Assembly (NCBI GenBank): GCA_028101095.1
Contig: JAOHKG010000009.1
Coordinates: 1 to 34,721 of the forward strand
Direction of reading: 5' to 3'
Source: Fidelibacterota bacterium
GTDB lineage: Bacteria > Fidelibacterota > Marinisomatia > Marinisomatales > UBA1611
DNA: 34,721 nt
The notes beneath the pieces are model-generated. The model was not told the DNA's origin, ran no database searches, and saw only the letters and a program-made list of their open reading frames with translations. Positions 7,739 through 16,425 of this stretch are shown here, piece by piece (the first letter of the stretch is position 1; each line of letters opens with the position of its first letter). A program made the translations under genes and the position numbers.

Positions 7739-9982
7739 ATGAAGTATCGCCAATTAATCTTTATATCTTTATTCTTTTTTATAATTAATATTGGTTTTTC
7801 AAATTTAGAATATCAATCTGTTCGACTTTATAATCCAACTAGTGAAAAGATAGAAGCTATATCCGTTTTAGGTATTCCTTTAGATCATTCATCTGGAAAG
7901 AAAGGTTATTACATTGACTTTATAACAAATTCAGAGCAATTAGAAAAATTAAAATTAAGAGAATTCAACATTGAAATACTTATTCAAAACTTAACAGAAT
8001 ATTATAAATCAAGAAATATTGTTGAAGAAAGTAGAGATTTCCCTCTTGGCTCTATGCAAGGGAACTATACATTAAATGAATTAAATAATAGATTTGAGGA
8101 ACTTCAAGGACTCTACCCCAACCTCATTTCAGAAAAAGTAATTTTAGGTCAGTCTCATGAGCAGCGAGATATCTGGGCTTTCAAAGTTTCTGATAACCCA
8201 AATGTTAATGAAGATGAGCCTGAAGTACTTTATACTGGTTTAACTCACGCTCGCGAGCCTCTAGGAATGATGAATCTATTTTACTTTGTACAAAAATTAG
8301 TTGAACAATATGAAGAAGATTCTGAATCTAATTATTTAGTAAACAATCGAGAATTATGGTTTATTCCTGTTGTGAATCCTGATGGATATGTATTCAATGA
8401 ATCAATTGCTCCAAATGGTGGAGGTATGCATAGAAAAAACCGATATAATACGGGTTGCGGAGATGGAAATAGTCGTGGGGTGGATTTAAACAGGAACTAT
8501 GGTTTTGGATGGGGAAGTGATAATATAGGCTCTTCTCCAGATGGCTGTTCCGACACCTATCGTGGTGATAGCGAATTCTCAGAGATTGAAACCCAGATAG
8601 TGCGTGATTTTATTCTGAACAATCAATTCCAAAATATTTTACATTATCATTCCTATTCGAATGTTTATATCCATGCTTATGGTGATGGTTCAATACCAAA
8701 TGAGCCGGATATAAGTACACTGAATGATATTGGAAATGAAATGGCCCGATACAATGGATATGGTGTTGGAACTGGAAGTACTCTAATCGGTTATACTGTT
8801 AATGGGGATGCAGTTGATTGGACTTATGGAGACCAAGGTATCATAGCATATACACCAGAGGTTGGGACTCCAAGTCAAGGGTTCTGGCCATCAGAAAACG
8901 AAATCATTGATTTATGTCAAGATCAACTATATCCAAATAAAATATTTGCGTTCATTTCAGGGGCAGACGTTATAATAAAATCTTATGATATTTCAGACGA
9001 TTTAATCTTGCAAGAAGAAGTCGAAATTCAAGTTTTAATAGAAAATAGAGGTTTAGGGGATCTTGAAGGAACTTTAGAGATCTCTTTTTCACCTCTTAAT
9101 AATTGGGCTAATATTAATTCAGAAGTTGCTACAGTCGAGGAATTAGAAGCGAGAAGTTCAGAAGAATTATCCATACTTATGACAATATCTCAAAGTACTC
9201 CACAAGGAGCAACAACAGGAGTAATTATTAATATGCTATCCGAGAATAGTTACTCAAGGACAGATACTGTATTATTCACAGTAGGCGAAAGTGAAACATT
9301 TTATAATGAGAACTTTGAAGAAGAATTTAATGATTGGGACCTTGATGATAATTGGGGTTTGACAGAAATAACAGAACTTGGAAATTTTTCGTTAACAGAT
9401 AGCCCAGGAACAGACTACGACCCAAATCAAGTCACAGTTGCAGAACTGAACAAGGCTTTTGATTTTTCTTTTGTTTCAAACCCAATTGTAAAGTTCAAAG
9501 CTAAATGGGATATTGAGCTAAATTATGATTTTATAAGGTTTCAAGGGTATGTAACTGATTTAGGTTGGGTAAGTCTTGAAGGTGAATTTACTAAAAATGG
9601 AACAGGTAATCCTGCGCAACCAATTGGAGAACCTGGCTATGATGGTTCTCAAGAATCTTGGGTGGATGAGAAAATATATCTTAACCAATTAGGACAGGTT
9701 AATTTTGAAAAATTTCGTTTTATCCAAACATCAGATCAATATGTAGAAGGTGGAGGTTTTTTAGTTGATGATTTTCTAATAACAGGTTATCCTCAAGGAC
9801 AAATTGGTGATTTTAATTTAGATGCTGAAGTCGATATTTACGATTTATTATTGTTATCTGATTTACTTCTTTTTGGGAATTCACCAAGTGATTCACAGCT
9901 CTTTTACTCAGACTTGGATATGAATGGAACTCTAGATATTATGGATATAATTTTACTTACAAATAAAATTTTAAACTTTTAA
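7739..9982 (+). CDS. Secreted zinc carboxypeptidase (M14) with dockerin-like tail
   Basis: Exported metallopeptidase of 747 residues that would trim C-terminal residues from peptides outside the cell. Residues 1-20 are a signal peptide (hydrophobic LIFISLFFFIINIGFS), 21-105 look like a propeptide, and 106-400 are the M14 domain: zinc ligands His170 and Glu173 (THARE), IPVVNPDGY near 209, DLNRNY near 249, zinc His304 (HYHSYS) and catalytic Glu374 (YTPEVGT). Residues 410-520 look like an immunoglobulin-like domain and 530-690 a jelly-roll type domain. The last 58 residues hold two calcium-loop repeats (DFNLDAEVDIYD and DLDMNGTLDIMD) typical of dockerins. It has no Por sorting motif, unlike the next two genes, and it starts one base after the citrate synthase stop. 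Confidence 0.88.
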   Translation: MKYRQLIFISLFFFIINIGFSNLEYQSVRLYNPTSEKIEAISVLGIPLDHSSGKKGYYIDFITNSEQLEKLKLREFNIEILIQNLTEYYKSRNIVEESRDFPLGSMQGNYTLNELNNRFEELQGLYPNLISEKVILGQSHEQRDIWAFKVSDNPNVNEDEPEVLYTGLTHAREPLGMMNLFYFVQKLVEQYEEDSESNYLVNNRELWFIPVVNPDGYVFNESIAPNGGGMHRKNRYNTGCGDGNSRGVDLNRNYGFGWGSDNIGSSPDGCSDTYRGDSEFSEIETQIVRDFILNNQFQNILHYHSYSNVYIHAYGDGSIPNEPDISTLNDIGNEMARYNGYGVGTGSTLIGYTVNGDAVDWTYGDQGIIAYTPEVGTPSQGFWPSENEIIDLCQDQLYPNKIFAFISGADVIIKSYDISDDLILQEEVEIQVLIENRGLGDLEGTLEISFSPLNNWANINSEVATVEELEARSSEELSILMTISQSTPQGATTGVIINMLSENSYSRTDTVLFTVGESETFYNENFEEEFNDWDLDDNWGLTEITELGNFSLTDSPGTDYDPNQVTVAELNKAFDFSFVSNPIVKFKAKWDIELNYDFIRFQGYVTDLGWVSLEGEFTKNGTGNPAQPIGEPGYDGSQESWVDEKIYLNQLGQVNFEKFRFIQTSDQYVEGGGFLVDDFLITGYPQGQIGDFNLDAEVDIYDLLLLSDLLLFGNSPSDSQLFYSDLDMNGTLDIMDIILLTNKILNF

Positions 9983-9983
9983 A

Positions 9984-11633
9984 ATGCATTTTTTTATATT
10001 TTTTTTAGTCACATTACTTTCAGGTTCACAGAAATATGATTTGGATAAATTTAAGTCAGCAAAAAGACATTCTAATGATTATAGAATTTGGGTTTATTTT
10101 GAAGATAAAGATCCTTCTATAATAAAAAAAATTAGTGATAGAGCACAAAAACGAAGAAATAAATCGGCGCCAAATAAGAGGGCTTATTGGTATGATTTAA
10201 ATGTATCTAAAGATTATATTGAGAGATTAAAAAAACTAGGCTTTTTAATTTTAAATCAAAGTAGATGGCTTAATGCTGTTACGATCAGTTGTGATTTTGA
10301 TGACTTTGAGCTATTGAAATCTTTAAAATTTGTAAAAAAAATTGAACCCGTTCATTTAATGAGGAAAAAAAAACATTTTGACACTTCTACCTTTAATGAT
10401 CAAAATAGGTCTTTTCTTTATGGAAATTCCCAAACTCAAATGGAGCAAATAAATGCCGTAAATGCCCATAATATGGGTTATTTTGGTCAAGGTGTTAGAG
10501 TCTTGTACATTGATACAGGTTTTAATTTGGAACATGAGGCTTTTGATTCTTTACAAGTTATAAGCCAGTATGACTTTATAAACAACGATAATGAAACCGC
10601 AAATGAGACAGAGGAAGAGTTTCAAAACAATCAAGATGAACATGGTTCATTATGTCTTAGTGTCCTATCAGGTTTCAAAGAGGGGCAATTAATAGGTCCG
10701 GCATTCAAATCAGAATTTTTATTAGCTAAAACTGAGATTGTTGACCAAGAAATTCAACAAGAGGAAGATAATTATGTAGTTGCGTTAGAATGGGGAGAAG
10801 CCTTAGGAGCTGATATAGCTTGTGCTTCGCTGGGATATGTTGATTGGTATAGCTATGAAGACTTAGATGGGGACACTGCTCCAACTACTAGAGCGGTTGA
10901 TATAGCATCAAGCTTAGGAGTCCTATGTGTGAATTCAGCTGGAAATAGTGGCAATGACGATTGGTATTATATTATTACTCCCGCCGATGCTGATTCAGTT
11001 ATATCCGTTGGTTCAGTAACTTCAGAAGGGACTCTCTCATCATTTAGCTCTCATGGACCCTCTTATGATGGAAGGATCAAGCCTGAGGTCTGTGCTATGG
11101 GTTCTTCAACTTTTTGTATCAGGCCTGGAACAAACTCAGAATATAGATATGCTAGCGGAACATCCCTTTCTGCTCCATTAGTAGGTGGTGCAGCAGCAGT
11201 TATTTTATCTGCAAATTATAATTGGAATGCAATGGAAGTCCGTAATGCAATAATGAAAACAGCATCTATGGCAGAAGCTCCAAATAATAATTATGGATAT
11301 GGTATTCTTAATACTGTAGATGCTATCCAGTATAATCAGCAGCTAAGAGTTGAAAATTCAGCCCCTATTCCAATTTTATATGAGGTTAAAACTTTTCCGA
11401 ATCCATTTAATCCAACTATTAATATTATTATATCTGGAGCAAAAGAAAAATTAGTGAACATTGAAATTTTTGATGTCAGGGGTAAGTTAATTCAAGGTAC
11501 CTATGAAAATAAAAGTTTGAATGATACATTCTATTTTAATTGGGAGCCATCAATAAAATCTAGCGGGGTCTATTTTATTCGCACAGATATTGATAATATG
11601 ATACAGCATAAAAAGGTTTCATTCCTCAAATAA
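9984..11633 (+). CDS. Secreted subtilisin-like serine protease (S8) with Por sorting tail
   Basis: Extracellular or surface endopeptidase, 549 residues. A short signal sequence (residues 1-15) is followed by a propeptide (about 30-125) resembling the inhibitor I9 fold. The catalytic triad is Asp177 (LYIDTGF), His220 (DEHGS) and Ser394 (SGTSLSAP), with the oxyanion Asn321 (SAGNSGN). From about residue 465 comes a type IX secretion (Por) C-terminal domain: FPNPFNPT at 471-478, VNIEIFDVRGKLI and the closing strand HKKVSFLK. The family uses this tail for outer-membrane export and surface attachment. The gene begins one base after the carboxypeptidase stop, so the two peptidases are probably co-expressed and act on the same extracellular protein. 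Confidence 0.9.
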   Translation: MHFFIFFLVTLLSGSQKYDLDKFKSAKRHSNDYRIWVYFEDKDPSIIKKISDRAQKRRNKSAPNKRAYWYDLNVSKDYIERLKKLGFLILNQSRWLNAVTISCDFDDFELLKSLKFVKKIEPVHLMRKKKHFDTSTFNDQNRSFLYGNSQTQMEQINAVNAHNMGYFGQGVRVLYIDTGFNLEHEAFDSLQVISQYDFINNDNETANETEEEFQNNQDEHGSLCLSVLSGFKEGQLIGPAFKSEFLLAKTEIVDQEIQQEEDNYVVALEWGEALGADIACASLGYVDWYSYEDLDGDTAPTTRAVDIASSLGVLCVNSAGNSGNDDWYYIITPADADSVISVGSVTSEGTLSSFSSHGPSYDGRIKPEVCAMGSSTFCIRPGTNSEYRYASGTSLSAPLVGGAAAVILSANYNWNAMEVRNAIMKTASMAEAPNNNYGYGILNTVDAIQYNQQLRVENSAPIPILYEVKTFPNPFNPTINIIISGAKEKLVNIEIFDVRGKLIQGTYENKSLNDTFYFNWEPSIKSSGVYFIRTDIDNMIQHKKVSFLK

Positions 11634-11704
11634 AGTAAGCAAAGGATTTTCTTGCCTTAACTTTAAAGTTCAACCAAATTCCAACTAACAGTTTTTAGAA
11701 CAGA

Positions 11705-13468
11705 ATGAAAATAAAATATAAAATATTACTAGTTAGGCTTGCGTTCTTTTTAAGTGTTATTATAGGCAATAATACTGAAAATGACGCGATTGTCGATTTG
11801 TCAGTTCATGATGGACAAGGTGGTTTACTGATTGAATGGTTTGCACCTAGCTTAATTCAAGTGAAAGAGGTGAAGGTTCTTAGAAAAAAAATTGGAAACC
11901 CGAATTTTATATTACTTTCAACTATTCTTAATAATAATGGTAGATATCTAGATAAAAGCTGTTTAGAAGATACGCGCTATTATTATAAAGTTGAAATAAT
12001 TCAAAATAATGGTACTGTTATAACCAGCGATGTTAAAAGACCTTCATTTGGAACTTGTTTAGAGTCAAAGAATGGAATTATCAAAAACATAAAGATAAAA
12101 TCATTGAGAAGTCTAATCATTTTTGATCTTTTAAATTCTCTTGATAATTCAATACTTGATAATCAAAAAAAATCTTTAAGTAGACTTTTAAACTCAACCT
12201 TAGAAAAAAATACTATTAGTTGGATTGAAAACTTTTCATTAGAGTATTTAAAAGAAAGTGCTTCATTGATTAATCATTTTTCTTTGCTGTTAGAAGAGTA
12301 CCCAACTGTAGAAAAAGCAATTAAATATCAACCCCTATTTAGTAATAAAATGCTTCTGACACCCACAGAATGGATTAATAATTTTAATAGTGAGATCATA
12401 ACTCTTCAAAATGAATGGACTCTTCTAGAGGCTGCATATCCAAAAGCAATTAACTATTTTGATAAAATTGATCCGTTAAAAATTGTGAAGTATTCTTATA
12501 ACCAGGATCATAAACCAGTTGTGAACTTATTTTTTTTCCATCCTGAAAAATTAATTAATAAAGAACTGTTTTTCCTCCATGATGATCAATATATAGAAAT
12601 TGATATTTCTGAAATATCTAATGAAAGAAATCAAGAAGTTCAAATACCTGAGTACTGGGATTACATTAGTTTGATGATGGATGATTCATTGATAGAAAAG
12701 TATGATTTAATTAAAAACAAAAATATAATTTATACATTAAAAAGAGAATTAATTCCTGCATTAGATGTAAAGAGTCCTTTTATAAAAGTCGAAAGACAGT
12801 ATTCTGATTTAAGAATTAATGAGGTGCAATGGAATAGTTTAACGAAAAAATTAAATTTAGAATTAACATATGATTTAAAACCAACTGATCGTTACTCGAT
12901 ATCTTGTTCATCACAAATTCTGTGGGAGTTAAATAGTGAAAATGATTTTAAAAATAATTTTATTGATTCATCGTTCAACATAGGTTACTCTGGATTAGAG
13001 TCCAAGGTTATAGAAATAAATATCAAAGAAAAAAGTCGAAATAAAACTCTAGAATATATTATCTTAAATAAGAACTCTTTTTTAAGGGCTAGAAATGAAG
13101 AGTTAAAATGGTCCCAAGTAGATAAAGAAACTTTTGGGAAATCAAATAAGGAATCTAGTCTTAATTATGATTCCAGTTTAGTTCCCGAGCTTTTTGTTTT
13201 ATACCAAAATTACCCAAATCCATTTAATGGCCAAACAAGGATTGCGTTTGATCTGCTAGGTGATGCGGTAGTTAGTCTCTTTATTGCAGATGCAACTGGT
13301 CGAATACATAATAAAATACTAGAAAAAGAATTTATCACATCAGGCTCTTATACTTTTTCGTGGAATGGTGATAAAAGATCAACAGGTATTTATTTTATCA
13401 CTCTTCAAGCTCAAGTTGATGAATTGCCTCCGGCAATAATCAGCAAAAAAATGATCTACCTTAAATAA
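11705..13468 (+). CDS. Unknown secreted protein with Por sorting tail
   Basis: A 587-residue protein I do not recognise as an enzyme. Residues 1-20 form a signal peptide (LLVRLAFFLSVIIG); residues 27-110 resemble a fibronectin type III-like domain (VDLSVHDGQGGLLIEWFAP, then RYYYKVEI). The middle (120-480) is rich in Asn, Lys, Leu and Ile with no motif I can name. From about residue 495 there is a clear type IX sorting domain: LYQNYPNPFN, VSLFIADATGRI, STGIYFITL and the final KKMIYLK. So it is exported and tethered or released at the surface. It follows the S8 protease after 71 bases. A role as an adhesin or substrate-binding partner of the peptidases is possible but not shown. Confidence 0.75.
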   Translation: MKIKYKILLVRLAFFLSVIIGNNTENDAIVDLSVHDGQGGLLIEWFAPSLIQVKEVKVLRKKIGNPNFILLSTILNNNGRYLDKSCLEDTRYYYKVEIIQNNGTVITSDVKRPSFGTCLESKNGIIKNIKIKSLRSLIIFDLLNSLDNSILDNQKKSLSRLLNSTLEKNTISWIENFSLEYLKESASLINHFSLLLEEYPTVEKAIKYQPLFSNKMLLTPTEWINNFNSEIITLQNEWTLLEAAYPKAINYFDKIDPLKIVKYSYNQDHKPVVNLFFFHPEKLINKELFFLHDDQYIEIDISEISNERNQEVQIPEYWDYISLMMDDSLIEKYDLIKNKNIIYTLKRELIPALDVKSPFIKVERQYSDLRINEVQWNSLTKKLNLELTYDLKPTDRYSISCSSQILWELNSENDFKNNFIDSSFNIGYSGLESKVIEINIKEKSRNKTLEYIILNKNSFLRARNEELKWSQVDKETFGKSNKESSLNYDSSLVPELFVLYQNYPNPFNGQTRIAFDLLGDAVVSLFIADATGRIHNKILEKEFITSGSYTFSWNGDKRSTGIYFITLQAQVDELPPAIISKKMIYLK

Positions 13469-13527
13469 ATTTTTTGGTTCTTTTCCATTTCAGAATATCT
13501 TGAGTTCTCTGTATTTTCTTTTTAGAA

Positions 13528-14181
13528 ATGAATATTTATAAAGCAACATTACTCTTCTCTTTAATTCTTTTTTTATTTTCAGGTTGTGCCTCTCATGCTC
13601 CCGTGCTACCTCAAACTCCAAAAAAAGGGGAGGTGAATACCGGGTTCACATTTTCAGTTGAAAATGTAATACCTGTTATTTGGTGGAGGTACGGTATTAA
13701 TAAATATACAGACATTGGATATCGGCTAGGAATCCCACTTTCAGGTTCTGGAATAGATTTAAATAGGATCTTAATGAAAAAAGAATATAGTTGGGATGTC
13801 TTAAATACTTCATACAACTTTTCTCCAAATGCTAGCTTTGATTTCACATATTATAAGTTTAAAGGTTATAAGCGTAAAGGGCAATATTCACCATTTCATA
13901 TTAAATGGTATGCTGCACGTGCTATGATAATTCCAAGTGGTCGATATAAAGAAAGACCAGATAATGATAATCAGAGCATAAAATTTGGGCTGTTGTTTGG
14001 TCGCCGTTTTGGTCAAAGGTGGGGAGTTGAGACAGGATATTTTCATGATCTCAAAGCTGGATTTGATTCAAATAATGATGAATATCCACATAAATATAAA
14101 AATTGGCCAACTCAATTTTCAAGAGGAGCAGGCCTTTCAATGCAAGTCTTTTTATATATGGGTCCAAAAAAAGATAAGTAA
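13528..14181 (+). CDS. Outer-membrane lipoprotein, unknown function
   Basis: Lipoprotein of 217 residues: an n-region with one Lys, a hydrophobic stretch LLFSLILFLF and the lipobox FSGC with the modified Cys at residue 20. The mature part has alternating aromatic and polar stretches (VIPVIWWRYGI, DIGYRLGIPL, HIKWYAARAMI, KFGLLFGRRFG, LSMQVFLYMG), as seen in small outer-membrane beta-barrels, so it may be a barrel-like protein anchored by a lipid. No catalytic motif is visible. It follows the unknown Por-tail protein after 59 bases and precedes a cytoplasmic unknown. Confidence 0.65.
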   Translation: MNIYKATLLFSLILFLFSGCASHAPVLPQTPKKGEVNTGFTFSVENVIPVIWWRYGINKYTDIGYRLGIPLSGSGIDLNRILMKKEYSWDVLNTSYNFSPNASFDFTYYKFKGYKRKGQYSPFHIKWYAARAMIIPSGRYKERPDNDNQSIKFGLLFGRRFGQRWGVETGYFHDLKAGFDSNNDEYPHKYKNWPTQFSRGAGLSMQVFLYMGPKKDK

Positions 14182-14194
14182 ATTATTTTGATTG

Positions 14195-15172
14195 ATGAAT
14201 AAAAATTCATTTAGAACCTTACTATTTCAAAAAGATTTTGATGGTTGTAGTAAAATAATTCAGAGCAAGGTTTCAACTTCAGACCTTGTTCAAATTATAA
14301 ACGATCTAATTTTTGTCAGCGCATCAATAGACCTTCCTTCAAATGAAAAAACTCATCCAATCGCCGTTATTAATTCAATTAAAAATGTTATTTCTGATGA
14401 CCTGCACAATCCATCAAAACTTTTACTTGAATACGGGGTGAAATATTTAATTAAATTCGAATTTAGATTAAAAGATAAAGAGTTCCTTAGTGAAGTAGTA
14501 AGAATTGGAGCTGGTGAAACAGTTTTCACTGGAGATTTAGAAGATGCATGCCAAGAGAATAATTGGGAAGAAGCAAAGATTTTAGTAGCAAAGTTATTTT
14601 TGGCATCCGATCAATCAAGAGCCACATTAGATACACTCGTAGAATTAGCATTACAAGATCCCAGTCAAAATTCTTTATTTTGTTTTCACTTACTTAGAGC
14701 ATATCAATTTCAAGAATTAAAAGAAGATAATTGGGCATTTATTTGTTGCATTTTTGATCATTTATCAAAAAAAGAGATGCCAAAGCCTCACAAAAACGAA
14801 AAGATAGAGATAGAACAATTCCAAAACGGGATGTTTTTTAAATCAGACCCAATTCTTTTTTCATCTGTTTTACGATTATGGAATGGTGATTATGTTAGGA
14901 TTAGAGGTTATCAAAGAGAATTGAGTCACTGGATAAAAAAAAATAGTAGAACTAATAAAAATCAAAACTTTACAACTTCAAAAAATATCGAGAACTCGCT
15001 CACTCCACCAAATTTTATCAAAAAAGCTGAAGCCGTAGTTGCAAGAAAGAATAAAATTAAAAATATAGCAGACGATTTAATTAAATTAGAAGCTTTTAGG
15101 TTTCTTTATAAAAAAAAAAGTAAGGAAGAAAAAGACTATATTTATTACTTAATATCTAAAATAGTGCAATAA
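14195..15172 (+). CDS. Hypothetical helical protein
   Basis: A 325-residue protein I do not recognise. It has no signal peptide, no membrane segment and no evident catalytic motif. The predicted content is mostly helical, with a conserved-looking centre (VVRIGAGETVFTGDLEDA near residue 107, then NNWEEAKILVAKLF) that could be a repeat-type helical scaffold. The C-terminal third is Lys-rich. I use the ATG at 14195; a TTG one codon earlier is in frame but adds nothing. It follows the lipoprotein after 13 bases and precedes a DUF309 protein after 85 bases in which I see no clear signal. Confidence 0.55.
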   Translation: MNKNSFRTLLFQKDFDGCSKIIQSKVSTSDLVQIINDLIFVSASIDLPSNEKTHPIAVINSIKNVISDDLHNPSKLLLEYGVKYLIKFEFRLKDKEFLSEVVRIGAGETVFTGDLEDACQENNWEEAKILVAKLFLASDQSRATLDTLVELALQDPSQNSLFCFHLLRAYQFQELKEDNWAFICCIFDHLSKKEMPKPHKNEKIEIEQFQNGMFFKSDPILFSSVLRLWNGDYVRIRGYQRELSHWIKKNSRTNKNQNFTTSKNIENSLTPPNFIKKAEAVVARKNKIKNIADDLIKLEAFRFLYKKKSKEEKDYIYYLISKIVQ

Positions 15173-15257
15173 TAAAGATGGATATTTTTTAATTTCTACC
15201 ACAATATAACTCAATTTATTATGATTAATTTATTTTTTAGTTTAAACAGTTAAGTAG

Positions 15258-15614
15258 ATGGAACCAAAAGAATCTCTATATCAAAAAGGTAAAAAGTTTT
15301 TTAAATCAAAAGAATATTTTCAAGCTCATGAAGAATGGGAAGATCTTTGGTCTGATTATTACTTAGAAGACAGAAAGTTTGTACAGGCGTTAATCCAACT
15401 TTCAGTTAGTTTTTATCATGTTGAAAATGAAAACTTAAATGGTGCAAAAAGCCAACTTGAAAAGGCTCGTTTGAAATTCATGAATTTTAAAAATACGCAC
15501 AGAGAAATCGATGTTGAAAAACTACTTATGCAAATTGAGAAAGTTTCAAATAATTATAGAACGATAGAGAAAGCTTCTGATTTTAATTGGGATCTAGTTC
15601 CTTCATTAGATTAA
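15258..15614 (+). CDS. DUF309 family protein
   Basis: A 118-residue all-helical protein matching the DUF309 family. The family signature is plain: KGKKFFKSKEYFQAHEEWED at residues 10-29 with the conserved HEEWE, followed by FVQALIQLSVSFYH near 40-53 and a Leu/Lys helix. The family has no agreed function; the conserved His and Glu pair in the first helix hairpin suggests binding of a metal or small ligand, but that is inference. Four bases of sequence separate it from the next gene, so the two are probably translated together. Confidence 0.75.
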   Translation: MEPKESLYQKGKKFFKSKEYFQAHEEWEDLWSDYYLEDRKFVQALIQLSVSFYHVENENLNGAKSQLEKARLKFMNFKNTHREIDVEKLLMQIEKVSNNYRTIEKASDFNWDLVPSLD

Positions 15615-15616
15615 AT

Positions 15617-15961
15617 ATGTCTGATATTTTACTTTTTATCAAAGATTTTGAACTAGGATCAAGGGTCTCTTCAGTATGTATTGATCATGAAAAAAACGTA
15701 GAATTCTCTGATGAAAACTCTGATTCTAAAAACTTTCCAGTTAGTGCAAAACTAGCTTTTATTGATATGGATGAAAAAGTCTTTTTGTCGGTAGGGCTTG
15801 TTTCAGAATTAAAAAGACATGGATTAAAGGTAATAGGGATTATGAAGAAAATAAACAACCGTCAAAATTCAAAATTAAAATTAGCAGGGTGCGATATGAT
15901 AGTTTCAAAATCCAGTCTGGTAAAAAATATACCAACTCTTTTATCAGAATATTTAACTTAG
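15617..15961 (+). CDS. Receiver-like (CheY-fold) protein, probably degenerate
   Basis: A 114-residue protein with the alternating strand and helix pattern of a response-regulator receiver: strand ILLFIKD, strand KLAFIDMDE carrying an Asp at the phosphoacceptor place, strand LKVIGIMKKI, then KLAGCDMIVSKSSL where the Lys fits the conserved receiver Lys. The acidic pair of the first strand is reduced to one Asp and the Thr/Ser after strand four is replaced, so phosphorylation is doubtful and a pseudo-receiver adaptor is more likely. The start is ATG 15617, two bases after the DUF309 stop; an in-frame ATG at 15587 would lie inside that gene. The fold call is by eye and moderate. Confidence 0.5.
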   Translation: MSDILLFIKDFELGSRVSSVCIDHEKNVEFSDENSDSKNFPVSAKLAFIDMDEKVFLSVGLVSELKRHGLKVIGIMKKINNRQNSKLKLAGCDMIVSKSSLVKNIPTLLSEYLT

Positions 15962-15985
15962 GACTATTAACTAATTAAAATTTAA

Positions 15986-16002
15986 CCTTTAATTTAAAAA
16001 GG
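15986..16002 (+). promoter_or_regulatory. Possible RBS-sequestering hairpin before the PTPS gene
   Basis: CCTTT at 15986-15990 can pair with AAAGG at 15998-16002 over a 7-base loop. The right arm is the only Shine-Dalgarno-like sequence of the gene starting at 16012. The stem is only 5 pairs and AT-rich, so this may be chance. Confidence 0.2.
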
Positions 16003-16011
16003 ACACAAAAT

Positions 16012-16422
16012 ATGTCTAATCCTATCATTACAAAAAAATATCATTTTTGTGCATCGCATAAATATGGCAACGATTATTGGTCTAAAGAAAAGAATTGGGA
16101 CGTCTTTGATAAAGATTATAATATTCATGGTCACAATTATATTTTAGAAGTATCAATCACCGGGCCCATCAACCCTGAAACTGGTTGGCTAGTCGACCTG
16201 CAAAAGTTAAATGATGTTGTTAAAACGAATGTTGTAAATATACTTGATCATTCTCAAGTTGAAGTTGATGTTGATTGGTTTAAAAATAAACAGCCTTCAT
16301 CTGAAAATATTGTGATTTGGATGTGGGGTGAAATAGAAAAAGATTTAAAAGAAGGATCTCTTCATAAATTACGCTTGGTTGAGACTCATTCTATTTACAC
16401 AGACTATTATGGGCCTAGCTAG
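16012..16422 (+). CDS. 6-pyruvoyl/6-carboxy-tetrahydropterin synthase homologue (QueD/PTPS family), atypical active site
   Basis: A 136-residue protein of the PTPS/QueD family, which acts on dihydroneopterin triphosphate made by GTP cyclohydrolase I. The zinc site is intact: His16 (ASHKY), His39 and His41 (HGHNY). Asp79-His80 (LDHS), Glu98 (SSENIVIW) and Glu124 (VETH) also match. The usual catalytic Cys upstream of HGH is missing: the aligned place is Asp35 in FDKDYNIHGH. Cys gives QueD or PTPS activity, and Glu is known in forms that replace folate aldolase FolB; Asp fits neither class cleanly. The next genes are a queuosine-precursor transporter (4 bases downstream) and FolE, so both queuosine and folate roles are plausible; for this reason I give no gene symbol. 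Confidence 0.8.
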   Translation: MSNPIITKKYHFCASHKYGNDYWSKEKNWDVFDKDYNIHGHNYILEVSITGPINPETGWLVDLQKLNDVVKTNVVNILDHSQVEVDVDWFKNKQPSSENIVIWMWGEIEKDLKEGSLHKLRLVETHSIYTDYYGPS

Positions 16423-16425
16423 AGA

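Noticed and set aside
11634-11704. Possible terminator between the S8 protease and the next gene
   Set aside because: The arms around GCAAAGG and CTTGCC pair poorly and no T-run follows.
13985-14191. Plus-strand 68-codon frame inside the lipoprotein gene
   Set aside because: Out-of-frame shadow of the lipoprotein, with no motif and no ribosome binding site of its own.
15181-15257. AT-rich gap before the DUF309 gene considered as a regulatory element or origin
   Set aside because: No repeated box, no DnaA-box cluster and no stable hairpin are visible in it.
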